Assembly (NCBI GenBank): GCA_050012775.1
Contig: JBEKGN010000004.1
Span: forward strand, 112,637 to 176,636
DNA from: Roseiarcus sp050012775
GTDB lineage: Bacteria > Pseudomonadota > Alphaproteobacteria > Rhizobiales > Beijerinckiaceae
Direction of reading: 5' to 3'
Length of the DNA stretch: 64,000 nt
The notes under the pieces were generated by a model. That model made no database searches, was not told the origin of the DNA, and was given only the letters and a program-made list of their open reading frames with translations. Each line of letters begins with the position of its first letter. Position 1 is the stretch's first letter. The position numbers were made by a program, and so were the translations under genes. Of the stretch, positions 25,777 to 34,632 are shown piece after piece.

Positions 25777-26747
25777 GCGACGAGGCTGAAATCGACGCGG
25801 CGCCCGCCGAGGCCGGAACGGAGCCGTCTAAGCGGCGCAAGTCGCAGCCGCGCCGTTCGCCGCGCGTCGAGGTCAACGGCTGGATCAACCTCGACAAGCC
25901 CGTCGGCGTCACCTCGACGCAGGCGGTCGCGCAACTGAAATATCTCTTCAACGCGAAAAAGGTCGGCCACGCCGGAACCTTGGACCCATTGGCTTCCGGC
26001 GTTTTGCCGGTGGCTTTCGGCGAGGCGACCAAGACCGTCCCGATCGTGCAGGAGGGAACCAAGGCCTATCAATTCGCCGTCAAGTGGGGCGAGGAAACCG
26101 ACACCGACGACGCCGAGGGCAGGATCGTCGCCCGCTCGGACCGGCGCCCGACGCGTGAAGAGATCGAGGCGGCGCTGCCCCGCTTCGTCGGCCTCATCAG
26201 CCAAATCCCGCCGACCTTTTCGGCGATTCGCATCGCTGGCGAGCGCGCCTATGACCTGGCGCGCGGCGGCGAGACCTTCGAGATTGCGGCGCGGCAGATC
26301 GTCGTCCACCGGCTCGAGCTCGTTCAAGCCGAGCCGGACGAGGCGAGGTTCGAAGCCGAATGCGGCAAGGGCGCCTATGTGCGCGCGATCGCGCGCGACC
26401 TCGGGCGTCTGCTCGGTTGTCACGGCCATATCGTATTGCTGCGCCGCACGCGGGTCGGCCCGTTCCTGGCCGATCGCGCGGCGGCGCTGGACGCGCTGCG
26501 CGAATCGCCCGAGGCGCGCGCGGCGGCCTTGCTTCCCGTCGAAGCGGGCTTGGCGGAGCTGCCGCGCCTCGCCATCGACCGGCACGGCGCCGCGATCCTG
26601 CGCCGCGGACAAAAACTCTTGCTGCGCGGCGCCGACGCGCCCGTCGAAGGGCCCGCCTACGCCGCGTGCTTCGGCGCGCCGATCGCCTTCGGCGTCGTCG
26701 AGGGCGGCTATTTCGTTTCGACGCGGGTCTTCAACCTGCCGGGTTGA
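25773..26747 (+). CDS. truB: tRNA pseudouridine(55) synthase TruB
   Basis: TruB (324 residues) makes pseudouridine-55 in the T-loop of tRNAs. The catalytic aspartate lies in the motif KKVGHAGTLDPLASGVLPV; AYQFAVKWGEETDTDDAEG and PPTFSAIRIAGERAYDLAR are conserved. An N-terminal extension of about 30 polar residues precedes the WINLDKPVG start of the core. The TTG start overlaps the rbfA stop. rpsO, often next in this cluster, is not here; the following gene is on the other strand. Confidence 0.96.
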   Translation: MSDEAEIDAAPAEAGTEPSKRRKSQPRRSPRVEVNGWINLDKPVGVTSTQAVAQLKYLFNAKKVGHAGTLDPLASGVLPVAFGEATKTVPIVQEGTKAYQFAVKWGEETDTDDAEGRIVARSDRRPTREEIEAALPRFVGLISQIPPTFSAIRIAGERAYDLARGGETFEIAARQIVVHRLELVQAEPDEARFEAECGKGAYVRAIARDLGRLLGCHGHIVLLRRTRVGPFLADRAAALDALRESPEARAAALLPVEAGLAELPRLAIDRHGAAILRRGQKLLLRGADAPVEGPAYAACFGAPIAFGVVEGGYFVSTRVFNLPG

Positions 26748-26804
26748 GCGCGCGGGCGAACTGGCGCCGCGGAAATCCGCCTGGGCTACGAGCGGCCGGC
26801 GCGC

Positions 26805-28421
26805 TCACGGCGCCTTCCACGCGGCCAGCGCGTCGGAAAGGATTCGGTCCCCGTCGGCGCCCTTTTCGAAGGTCAGCTTGGCGATGCGGTCGTCGTTGAG
26901 CAGCATCGGGAAGTCGAACCAGCCGCGGGTGACCATCAGGTCGACGTTGCGCGCGGCGTCGGCGTCCGCGCGATTGAGGCCGACGAGGAAATAGCTGTCG
27001 CTGATCTTGACGCGCACGCCCGCCAGGGGGTCCTGCGCCGGCGGATCGTCGCGGCGCATCATCGGCACGCGCATGTCCTTGACGCCTTTGATTTCCGCGC
27101 CGTCGCCGAACGTCACGCGAAGATCGATCGTATGCGAAGCGGGCAGGCTCGCATCGCTGTTCTTCCGGATCGTCATGATCGCGTGCATCTTCAGATCGGG
27201 AATATCGGCCTCGGCCTTCACCCCGAGCGTCGCCGGCTGCCCGGCGATCGGCGGAATCGCGGTCCAGACGACCGAGCCGAGGCTCACCGCCGGCGGCTTT
27301 TGCTGGTCGGATGCGACGGCGACGAGCATCGCGGCGCGCGCGGAGACCGGCAGGCCCTGCGCCGTCGCGGGTTGCGGCGGTATCGCGGCCGCCGGCGCAT
27401 TGGCGGCCGGCGCCGGCGCGGCGGCGGACGGCGCGACAGGCGTCGGCTCGACCGGGGAAGCGGGCGCGGGCGTGGCGGTTGCGCCGCCGCCGACGCGCTC
27501 GACGATCTTGGCGGCGCTCGCCGCCGATTTGGACTCCCCCGCCTCGCCCGATTCCTTGATCGCGAGATCCCCAGGCTTCTGACGCAGCAAGAACGCCGCG
27601 ACGGCGACGGAAATGACGAGGCCGACGACGACGGCAAGAATAAACCAGGGCCAGGGATTGGCGCGCGGCGCCTCAAATCGGCTCGGCGCGCTGGGCCGAA
27701 TCGATTCGTTGTCCGTCGCGGCGGGCGCATAGGCGACCCGATCGACCCCGGACGCCGCGTCGATCGGCGGAGCCTGGCCCTCGGCGTCGATCTCGTCGTC
27801 GCTCGCGGCGACGACCGGCGGCGCGGACGATGGCCCGGAGACCGCGTCCGCGCGATGGGCGAGCGGCGGCGCAAAACGCGGCGCCGCCGGAGCCGGCCGT
27901 GCGCCCGGAATCGGCCGCGTCAACGCTTCGGCGCCGATCGACGGCCTCGCGGCGGCGCCGACCGCCGGGGCGAAACTCGGGCGCGTCGCGGCGGGACGAG
28001 CCGGCGGCGGCGGCGGCTCCGGCGCGGCCGGAAGCGGCGGATGGATGGGCGCCCTCGCGACCGGGGGCGGCGGATGCGTGGGCGCCGTCGCCGAGGCGGC
28101 GGGCGGCGCCGGAGGCGCATTGGGTTTGGTCGTCGCGGCGAACGTCGGCGCGCGGGCGAGCGTTTCGGCGGGCCGGCTCGCGAGCGCGGCGGGCGGCGCG
28201 GGAGGCGCCGGCGTGAATTGCCCCTCCAACCGCGCGATCGCGGTTTCGAGAGCCGCTTCCTCGCGCGCGATGTCGGCTTCCGACAACGCCGGTCCCAGCG
28301 AGCGCAATTGGTGGAGCAGCGCCTTGCGCGCCCGGTCGTACATCGCCTTGCGCGCCGACGCCGGACTGGCCTTGGGCAAGTTCGCGACGGCTTTGGAAAG
28401 CAGAGAGTAATAGTCAGCCAT
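26805..28421 (-). CDS. single-pass membrane protein with long Pro/Ala linker, unknown
   Basis: A 538-residue protein. Residues 1-68 are helical with the start MADYYSLLSKAVANLPK and a recurrent RKALLHQLRSL motif. Residues about 70-245 are a very Pro/Ala-rich disordered segment. One transmembrane helix follows (near 253-275, PWPWFILAVVVGLVISVAVAAFLL), a second Pro/Ala linker, and then a folded C-terminal domain (about 355-538) that should be periplasmic. I know of no function. It lies 47 bp downstream of purA on the same strand and could be co-transcribed. The low-complexity half is strongly biased to GCC/CCG codons but in the same phase throughout, so the frame is real. Confidence 0.75.
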   Translation of the reverse strand: MADYYSLLSKAVANLPKASPASARKAMYDRARKALLHQLRSLGPALSEADIAREEAALETAIARLEGQFTPAPPAPPAALASRPAETLARAPTFAATTKPNAPPAPPAASATAPTHPPPPVARAPIHPPLPAAPEPPPPPARPAATRPSFAPAVGAAARPSIGAEALTRPIPGARPAPAAPRFAPPLAHRADAVSGPSSAPPVVAASDDEIDAEGQAPPIDAASGVDRVAYAPAATDNESIRPSAPSRFEAPRANPWPWFILAVVVGLVISVAVAAFLLRQKPGDLAIKESGEAGESKSAASAAKIVERVGGGATATPAPASPVEPTPVAPSAAAPAPAANAPAAAIPPQPATAQGLPVSARAAMLVAVASDQQKPPAVSLGSVVWTAIPPIAGQPATLGVKAEADIPDLKMHAIMTIRKNSDASLPASHTIDLRVTFGDGAEIKGVKDMRVPMMRRDDPPAQDPLAGVRVKISDSYFLVGLNRADADAARNVDLMVTRGWFDFPMLLNDDRIAKLTFEKGADGDRILSDALAAWKAP

Positions 28422-28468
28422 GATCGAGTCCGGTCGCTCGCACTGCGCCGCCGAGCGCCATCATTGGG

Positions 28469-29764
28469 TTAGTCTTGAAACGGGTCATGCACAAGAATCG
28501 TATCTTCCCGCTTCGGGCTCGTCGAGAGCAACGCGACCGGCGCGCCGATGAGCTCCTCGATGCGGCGCACATATTTGATCGCCTGCGCCGGCAGATCGGC
28601 CCACGAGCGCGCGCCCACGGTCGCGCCCCGCCAGCCCTCGATCGTTTCATAAACGGGCTCGATGCGCGCCTGAGCGGCTTGCGAGGCCGGGAGATAATCG
28701 ATCTCCCTGCCGTCGAGACGATAATGCGTGGCGACCTTGATTTCTTCGAAGCCGTCGAGAATGTCGAGCTTGGTCAGCGCGATGCCGTCGATGCCGGAGG
28801 TCTTGACGCATTGGCGCGTCAGCACCGCGTCGAACCAGCCGCAGCGGCGGGGACGCCCGGTGTTGGTGCCGAATTCGGCGCCGCGCTGGCCGATCAGGCG
28901 GCCGATCTCGTTGTCGAGTTCGGTGGGAAACGGCCCGCCGCCGACCCGGGTGGTATAGGCCTTGGCGATGCCCAGGACATAGCCGATCGCGCGCGGCCCG
29001 AGACCCGAGCCGATCGCGGCGTTGGCCGCGACGGTGTTGGACGAGGTCACGTAAGGGTAGGTGCCGTGATCGATGTCGAGCAAAGCGCCTTGCGCGCCCT
29101 CGAACAGAATACGCCGGCCGGCACGCCGCTCGCGATCGAGCAGCTCGAAAGTCGGGGCCATATACGGCAGCACCTTGGGCGCGACGGCCACGAGCTCCTC
29201 CTTGATCGCCTTGGCGGTCGGCGGCGCGAGGCCCATGCCGCGGCGCAGGGGATCATGATGGGCGAGCAGACGCGCGATCTTGCCGTCGAGAAATTCCGGC
29301 TCGGCCAGATCCATCAAGCGGATCGCGCGCCGGCCGACCTTATCCTCGTAGGCGGGACCGATGCCCCGCTTGGTGGTTCCGATTTTCACGCCGCCGATTT
29401 CCGCCGATTCGCGATACGCGTCGAGCTCGCGATGCAGCGAGAGAATAAGCGGAACGTTTTCGGCGATCTTGAGGTTTTTTGGCGACACTTCGACGCCTAG
29501 GCCGCGAATCTTCTCGATTTCCTCTACGAGATGGTAGGGATCGAGCACCACGCCGTTGCCGATGATCGACAATTTGCCCGGGCGCACGATGCCCGAGGGC
29601 AGCAACGCGAGCTTGTAGACCTGATCGTCGACGACCAGCGTGTGCCCGGCGTTGTGGCCGCCTTGAAAACGGACGACGACGTCGGCCGAAACCGACAGCC
29701 AATCGACGATCTTGCCCTTTCCCTCGTCGCCCCATTGGGCGCCGACAACAACCACATTGGCCAT
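28469..29764 (-). CDS. purA: adenylosuccinate synthetase
   Basis: PurA (431 residues, typical length) joins IMP and aspartate using GTP in the first step toward AMP. The GTP loop is at the N-terminus, in GAQWGDEGKGKIVDWL, and the IMP-binding and catalytic segments GHNAGHTLV, TTKRGIGPAYEDK and RRCGWFDAV are all present. The start is ATG 29764. The leader on this strand contains two hairpins, one followed by a T-rich stretch, suggesting attenuation. Confidence 0.97.
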   Translation of the reverse strand: MANVVVVGAQWGDEGKGKIVDWLSVSADVVVRFQGGHNAGHTLVVDDQVYKLALLPSGIVRPGKLSIIGNGVVLDPYHLVEEIEKIRGLGVEVSPKNLKIAENVPLILSLHRELDAYRESAEIGGVKIGTTKRGIGPAYEDKVGRRAIRLMDLAEPEFLDGKIARLLAHHDPLRRGMGLAPPTAKAIKEELVAVAPKVLPYMAPTFELLDRERRAGRRILFEGAQGALLDIDHGTYPYVTSSNTVAANAAIGSGLGPRAIGYVLGIAKAYTTRVGGGPFPTELDNEIGRLIGQRGAEFGTNTGRPRRCGWFDAVLTRQCVKTSGIDGIALTKLDILDGFEEIKVATHYRLDGREIDYLPASQAAQARIEPVYETIEGWRGATVGARSWADLPAQAIKYVRRIEELIGAPVALLSTSPKREDTILVHDPFQD

Positions 29765-29785
29765 CGCCGCTCGATCCTCTCAACC

Positions 29786-29834
29786 CCAAGAAAACAAAGC
29801 CCCGGCGCCAGCGACAATGGGCTGGACCGGGGCT
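29786..29834 (-). terminator. attenuator-like hairpin in the purA leader
   Basis: On the minus strand an 8-bp perfect stem AGCCCCGG/CCGGGGCT (29827-29834 with 29798-29805) is followed by a T-rich TTTGTTTTCTT (complement of 29787-29797), ending about 20 bases before the purA ATG. A terminator-like structure this close to a start codon suggests leader attenuation of purA, or termination of a short upstream RNA. A second hairpin lies just upstream. Confidence 0.5.
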
Positions 29835-29861
29835 CATTGCGCGTATGGACTACGCGATCGG

Positions 29862-29885
29862 GGCCGGCGAGTAAAGTCGCCGGCC
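29862..29885. other. perfect 9-bp hairpin in the purA/DUF2076 intergenic region
   Basis: GGCCGGCGA (29862-29870) and TCGCCGGCC (29877-29885) enclose a GTAAAG loop. It lies between the divergent purA and DUF2076 starts, upstream of the attenuator-like hairpin on the minus strand. It could be part of a structured purA leader or an operator. Confidence 0.45.
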
Positions 29886-29986
29886 GGTCCGACCCGCCAA
29901 GGATTCGCCGACGCGCCATCTTGGATCGGTCGCATCCCCCGCCCATATGGCGGGCTTGGGCCGATCGGCCCGAAACGGAGATTTCC

Positions 29987-30700
29987 ATGACTCCCCAAGA
30001 ACGCCAATTGCTCGCGGGCCTCTTCGAGCGTGTTCGCGCGACCGCGGCGGGCGCCCGCGACCCCGAGGCGGAAGCCTTCATCGCCGAGGCGGTGCGCGCC
30101 CAGCCCTACGCGCCCTATGTTCTCGCGCAGACCACGCTCGTGCAGCAGCAGGCGCTGGAGGCCGCCGCGCAGCGCATCGCCGAACTCGAATCGCGCGCCG
30201 CCGCGCCGCCGCAGGAGACGAGCTTCCTCGGCAATCTCGGCAAGACGCTGTTCGGCGGCGCTTCGCCGGCGCCCGCGCCAAGCGCCGGCTATGACGCGAG
30301 CGCCTTCCGGCGCGCGGGAGGAGCCGATCCGGCCGGCGTTCGCCAGCCCGCTTACGCGCCGCCGCCGCCGCAGGCCGGCCCTTGGGGAGCGCCCGCCGCG
30401 CCTTCGCCCGGCGGCGGCTTCCTCGCCAACGCGATGACCACCGCGGCCGGCGTCGCCGGCGGCATGATGCTCGCCAACACGCTGGAGAGCCTGATCGGCG
30501 GGCGAGGCGGCCTGTTCGGCGGTCATTCCGCGGGAATGTTCGGCGGCGGCGAAACGATCAACAATTTCTACGAAAGCGCGCCCGATGCGGCCGGCCAGCA
30601 CGCCGAGGACGTGCTGCAGGATCAGGATCAGGACCAGGACGACGCGCAGGACGCGGGCTATGACGACGGCGGCTCGGACGCCGGCGGTTTCGACAGCTGA
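29987..30700 (+). CDS. DUF2076 protein
   Basis: A 237-residue DUF2076-family protein. The diagnostic start MTPQERQLLAGLFERVR is followed by a helical region (to about 75), a Pro/Ala/Gly linker, a glycine/alanine hydrophobic stretch (GGGFLANAMTTAAGVAGGMMLANTLE) that may touch the membrane, and a low-complexity acidic tail containing repeated Asp-Gln and Asp-Asp pairs. The ATG at 29987 has GGAG upstream. The family has no established function. It stands alone between purA (divergent) and the L,D-transpeptidase (convergent). Confidence 0.8.
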   Translation: MTPQERQLLAGLFERVRATAAGARDPEAEAFIAEAVRAQPYAPYVLAQTTLVQQQALEAAAQRIAELESRAAAPPQETSFLGNLGKTLFGGASPAPAPSAGYDASAFRRAGGADPAGVRQPAYAPPPPQAGPWGAPAAPSPGGGFLANAMTTAAGVAGGMMLANTLESLIGGRGGLFGGHSAGMFGGGETINNFYESAPDAAGQHAEDVLQDQDQDQDDAQDAGYDDGGSDAGGFDS

Positions 30701-30741
30701 GGCCGAAAGAGACGCGGTCGGGTCGACGCCGCGGCCCGGCG

Positions 30742-31467
30742 CTACATCACGATCACTTTCGTGCCCACGGGGACGCGATCGAACAGGTCGATCACGTCCT
30801 CGTTCATCATGCGGATGCAGCCCGAGGAGACGTTCTGGCCGATCGTCGAGGGCTCGTTGGTGCCGTGGATGCGAAACATCGACGAACCGAGATAGAGCGC
30901 GCGCGCGCCGAGCGGATTTTCCGGCCCGCCGTCCATATGGCTCGGCAGGTCCGGCCGGCGCAGCATCATTTGCGGCGGCGGCGTCCAGCCCGGCCATTCG
31001 GCCTTGCGGGTGATCGTCTTGACGCCCGACCATTCGAAGCCCGGGCGCCCGACGCCGACGCCGTAGCGAATCGCGCGGCCGTGCGGCAGCACCAGGAACA
31101 GATACTTGTTCGGCGTGTCGATCACGATCGTGCCTGGCCGCTCCGAGCCTGAATAATCGACCTCACGGCGCAGAAACTCGTCGCTCGGCCTCGCCTCGAC
31201 TTCGCCCGGCGCGGGCGGCGTCAGCGCGGCGACGGCTTGGTTCGCGGCCGGCGGCGGAGCCGCGCGGGATCCGCCGGAGTGCCCGGTCAGTATGAATTCG
31301 ATGAAGCCGCCGCCCAATCGGCCGCTCGCCGGCTGGGGCGCCGGCGGCGGACCCATTCCCGGAACGATCGAGCTGTCCGCCGTCGCCGCCCTCGTCTCGG
31401 CCGCGCCGAGCGCGAGGGCCGAAAGGCTCAGAAACGCAGGAACGAGGAAGCCGGAAACGCGCCGCAT
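30742..31467 (-). CDS. L,D-transpeptidase (YkuD family)
   Basis: A 241-residue exported enzyme that cross-links peptidoglycan or attaches proteins to it. A signal peptide (about 1-28, RRVSGFLVPAFLSLSALALGA) is followed by a Pro/Ala spacer and a YkuD catalytic domain (about 110-241). The active-site signature is RIHGTNEPSTIGQNVSSGCIR, with the histidine and the nucleophilic cysteine of SSGCIRM. ATG 31467 is chosen because AGGAG lies just upstream; a 10-residue longer form has no such site. Converges with the DUF2076 gene. Confidence 0.9.
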   Translation of the reverse strand: MRRVSGFLVPAFLSLSALALGAAETRAATADSSIVPGMGPPPAPQPASGRLGGGFIEFILTGHSGGSRAAPPPAANQAVAALTPPAPGEVEARPSDEFLRREVDYSGSERPGTIVIDTPNKYLFLVLPHGRAIRYGVGVGRPGFEWSGVKTITRKAEWPGWTPPPQMMLRRPDLPSHMDGGPENPLGARALYLGSSMFRIHGTNEPSTIGQNVSSGCIRMMNEDVIDLFDRVPVGTKVIVM

Positions 31468-31618
31468 GACAAACTCCTGTCGAAGCGTCGCCCCCACGCG
31501 CTCTCACGAGCCGTGACGACGCCAAACAACAACCAAGCATACCCGAAAATAACAGCAGCGCCCCGCAACACTCGAGCGATGGTTATCGGAAAGCAACGAA
31601 CTATGATTAAGGAAAATT

Positions 31619-31649
31619 GACCAAGGGAATTCGTCAGGAATTCTTGGTC
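31619..31649 (-). terminator. stem-loop terminator spanning the flippase stop codon
   Basis: On the minus strand a 12-bp stem (GACCAAGAATTC paired with GAATTC..TTGGTC, one 2-nt bulge) has a 5-nt loop that includes the stop codon of the flippase gene and is followed by AATTTTCC. Part of the terminator is therefore encoded by the last codons. Confidence 0.55.
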
Positions 31650-33085
31650 GACCCCGCCTCCGCTGCGGCGCCGCGCGGCCCCCTCATCGCCTTCAGGCGC
31701 CCGCGCAGCCGCGCGATGTCGAAGATCCAGGCCAGGGCGCCGTAGACCGCCGCGCCGAGCCCCGCCTGGGCGGCGAGCAGCGTCACGCCGGGGGCGTGAG
31801 CGCCGAGCGGCCACAGCGCGAGCGCCATCGCGCCGGTCGCGGCCAAGGCGCCGAGGAGATCGCGCGCGCGCGGCCATTGCGGCCGCGCCGCCCAGGCGAA
31901 GAGAAGCGCGACGCCGAGGCCGACGACGAGCGCGCCGCTCTGCGCGAGGGCGAGCCAATGCCCGCCCCCGACGCGCGGCAGGAACGCGATCAGCATCGCC
32001 TGCGCGCCGAGCGCCGCGAGCGCCGCGACGACCATCGGCGCGGTGCGCTTGGCGATCTGAAAAATCGGCGCGACCGCGTACATCATCAGCGTGAACGCGG
32101 CGAGCCCCGGCAGCATCGGCGCGAGATAGGCCGAGAACGGTCCGCGATAGGCCGCCGGCGCGATCAGCGCCTCGAGACTGGGCAGGCACAGCCAGAGCCC
32201 CGCGGCGGCCGGCAGAATGACGGCGACGACCAGCGCCATATTGTCGGCCAATTGCGCGCGCGCGCCCTCGGCGCCGTCCGTTTCCTCCGCGCGCACCGCT
32301 TGCTGAAACAGGATGACGTCGAGCGCCGAGGCGATCGCCGCCAGCACGCGCACGCCGATGTCGTTGGCGAGCGAGAATTGTCCCGCCTCGTCATAACCGT
32401 AGAGCGCGCCGGCGAGGATGCGCCCGGCGAACGGGATCAGCTGGAACAGCACGGACGAGACGATGAACGGCGCGGCGTAGCCGAGATAGGTCCAGGCCAG
32501 CGTCGGCTCGGCGTGACGCAAGCGCGCGTCGGGATCGCGCAAATCGCGATAGGTCGCCGCCATCGCCACGCCGATGCTGAGGCACGAGCCGGCGAGAGCG
32601 ATCTTCGCCGAACCGAACAGCAGCGCGCCGCCGACCGTCAGAACCAGGCCGAGCCCGTTCTTGACGACGATGATCTCGATATAGGCGCGGTCGAAGAAGC
32701 GCGCGCGGGCGAGCGCGGTGCGCAGGTCATAGAGGCCGCTCGCCACGCCCGTCAGCGCGGCCATCGCGACGAGGCCCGGCGAGAGCGGCAGATCGACGCC
32801 GCCGAGCGCGAGCGTCAGCGCGCCGAGCGCGACGACGCACGCGAGCGCGGCGAAACAGGCTTCGAGCGTCGCGCGCACCGCCGGCCGCTCGGCGCGCGCG
32901 CGCTGCGAATAGAAACGCACCGCGGACAAGCGCAGCCAATCGAAGCCCGCGGTGTTGACCAGAACCGCGCCCGCCCAGGCAATGGCGAAAAGGCCGTATT
33001 CGGCCGGCCCGAGAAACTTCGCCACCAGCAGCGCGACGAGGAAATTGAAGAGGGCGTTCGAGACGAACGCGAGGCCGACGATCAT
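31634..33085 (-). CDS. polysaccharide flippase-like membrane protein
   Basis: A roughly 483-residue integral membrane protein with about 12-14 hydrophobic helices, of the Wzx/MATE-like polysaccharide export group (lipopolysaccharide biosynthesis protein, MviN-like fold). The N-terminal MIVGLAFVSNALFNFLVALLVAKFLGPAEYGLFAIAWA is typical, with the conserved FLGPAEYGLF. It probably moves a lipid-linked oligosaccharide across the inner membrane. No sugar-transferase genes flank it, so the substrate is unknown. ATG 33085 is used, though its ribosome-binding site is weak. Confidence 0.75.
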   Translation of the reverse strand: MIVGLAFVSNALFNFLVALLVAKFLGPAEYGLFAIAWAGAVLVNTAGFDWLRLSAVRFYSQRARAERPAVRATLEACFAALACVVALGALTLALGGVDLPLSPGLVAMAALTGVASGLYDLRTALARARFFDRAYIEIIVVKNGLGLVLTVGGALLFGSAKIALAGSCLSIGVAMAATYRDLRDPDARLRHAEPTLAWTYLGYAAPFIVSSVLFQLIPFAGRILAGALYGYDEAGQFSLANDIGVRVLAAIASALDVILFQQAVRAEETDGAEGARAQLADNMALVVAVILPAAAGLWLCLPSLEALIAPAAYRGPFSAYLAPMLPGLAAFTLMMYAVAPIFQIAKRTAPMVVAALAALGAQAMLIAFLPRVGGGHWLALAQSGALVVGLGVALLFAWAARPQWPRARDLLGALAATGAMALALWPLGAHAPGVTLLAAQAGLGAAVYGALAWIFDIARLRGRLKAMRGPRGAAAEAGSTKNS

Positions 33086-33192
33086 CCCTTGGCGTCCGAT
33101 TGACGAATGCGAAGCGAGCCCGCGCGGCCCGCCCCGGCCGAATCGGCCCCTCCTCGTTAGCGCGTCGACGATAAGAAAGTCTTGCGGGCGGT

Positions 33193-33978
33193 CTACCGCC
33201 GCCCGCTGAGCGGGTTCGTCTCGTCCCAGGCGTAGGTGAGCGTCTCGAAGCGCATCGCGCGCGTGTCGATCATCAAGAGCCGTCCGACGAGGCCGCGATC
33301 GCCGTCGCCGAAGCCGCCGACGATCTCGCGAATCGCCTCGAGCGCCATCAGCGAGCCGAGAACGCCGCCGAGCGCGCCGAGCACGCCCGCTTCCGCGCAG
33401 GCCGGAATCGTTCCCGGCGGCGGCGCCTCGGGAAAGAGGCAGCGGTAGGTCGGATTGGGCCAACCCTCGGCGCCCCTTTCATAGGGCTTCAACGTCGTCA
33501 GCGTGCCGTCGAATTCGCCGATCGCCGCCGTCACCAGCGGCTTGCGCTCGAAGAAGCAGGCGTCGGAAACGGCGTAGCGCGTGGCGAAATTGTCTGAGCC
33601 GTCGAGGACGATATCGAATCCAGCGACGATCGCGCGCGCATTGTCGGCGTCGAGGCGCCGGGCGATCTTTTCGACGCGGACATGGGGGTTGAGGCGGAGA
33701 ATCGCGTCCTCGGCGCTGTCGACTTTTGGCCGCCCGACGTCGGCGGTCGCGTGCAGCACCTGGCGGTGCAGATTGGACAGCGCCACCGCGTCGTCGTCGA
33801 CGATGCCGATGCAGCCGACGCCGGCGCCGGCGAGATATTGCAGCGCCGGCGAGCCGAGCCCGCCCGCCCCGATCGCCAACGCGCGCGCCGCCCTGAGCCT
33901 GACCTGCCCCGGCCCGCCGACGCCGCGCAGCACGATCTGGCGCGAATAGCGCTCGATTTCTTCTTTTGTAAGCTTCAT
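33193..33978 (-). CDS. moeB: MoeB/ThiF-family adenylyltransferase
   Basis: A 261-residue E1-like enzyme that adenylates the C-terminus of a sulfur-carrier protein such as MoaD. The ATP-binding segment is GAGGLGSPALQYLAGAGVG, followed by DDDAVALSNLHRQVLH and the catalytic cysteine in IPACAEAGVLG. In E. coli MoeB a zinc is held by two CxxC pairs. Here the first cysteine of CYRC is threonine (TYRC) and no C-terminal CxxC is visible, so the zinc site is lost. The molybdenum cofactor it would help make is needed by FdsA. It lies about 107 bp upstream of the flippase start on the same strand. Confidence 0.88.
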   Translation of the reverse strand: MKLTKEEIERYSRQIVLRGVGGPGQVRLRAARALAIGAGGLGSPALQYLAGAGVGCIGIVDDDAVALSNLHRQVLHATADVGRPKVDSAEDAILRLNPHVRVEKIARRLDADNARAIVAGFDIVLDGSDNFATRYAVSDACFFERKPLVTAAIGEFDGTLTTLKPYERGAEGWPNPTYRCLFPEAPPPGTIPACAEAGVLGALGGVLGSLMALEAIREIVGGFGDGDRGLVGRLLMIDTRAMRFETLTYAWDETNPLSGRR

Positions 33979-34043
33979 CGGCGCAGTTTACGCGCGGCGT
34001 GCGTGGGGGAGCAATGGCGGGGGGCGGGGGCGCACGCGCGGAC

Positions 34044-34517
34044 TTAGCCCGATTGCGGCCCCACCGGTTTGCTCATGTTGACGCGCCAGCCGCCTCTGAA
34101 CGGCTCCTCGCTGTCCACGCGATAGCCGAGCTTCCGGTAAAGGGCCAAATTCTCCGCAAAAAGCTTGTTGGTGTACAGTCTGATTTCGCGATATCCGAGC
34201 GAGGCGGCCAGCCCCTCCGCGTGCGCGATCAATTTCCGACCGAGGCCTTGGCGTTGCCAGGGAGGCGAAACGGCTACGTTCTCGATCAGGAGACAGTCCT
34301 CTTGCGCAATCGTCTCGATGAGCGCGGCGAGTTTTCCCTCGGCGAATAAAAGATCGAAGCGGTTCTTTCGCAAAGCCTCGGCATAATCGGCCGCCATCGG
34401 CTTGGGTTCACGCCCGATGACGGGAACCCATTTGGCGTAAGCCTCCCGCGTCAGTTCCCGGATCGCCGCGGCGTCAGCCGCGACCGCCCGCCGAAGCTCC
34501 ATCGGCTCGCTCGCCAT
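34044..34517 (-). CDS. GNAT-family N-acetyltransferase
   Basis: A 157-residue acetyltransferase. The acetyl-CoA motif is PWQRQGLGRKLI (Q/R-x-x-G-x-G) and the C-terminal strand-helix LYTNKLFAENLALYRKLGYRV is typical. The ATG at 34517 is chosen from an excellent AGGAGGGCG upstream; a longer 205-residue frame is unlikely. The substrate is unknown. Nothing suggests a toxin: there is no antitoxin partner gene, and it is alone between moeB and a divergent hydrolase. Confidence 0.85.
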   Translation of the reverse strand: MASEPMELRRAVAADAAAIRELTREAYAKWVPVIGREPKPMAADYAEALRKNRFDLLFAEGKLAALIETIAQEDCLLIENVAVSPPWQRQGLGRKLIAHAEGLAASLGYREIRLYTNKLFAENLALYRKLGYRVDSEEPFRGGWRVNMSKPVGPQSG

Positions 34518-34632
34518 TCGCCCTCCTCTCGCCATCAAGCCTTCGTTATCGGGCGGATGAAGCCATATCGATGGCCAAGTTTGCCTGCTATCGTCAAGGC
34601 GAGAATCGCCCGTCCAATCGCGGATCGACGCA

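Noticed and set aside
30619..30660. Short tandem GATCAG-like repeat in the DUF2076 gene.
   Set aside because: It is coding low complexity (Asp-Gln run) in a known tail region, not a CRISPR or a satellite.
31634..33463. The 609-codon form of the flippase.
   Set aside because: Its first part overlaps moeB in another frame; membrane sequence begins at about ATG 33085.
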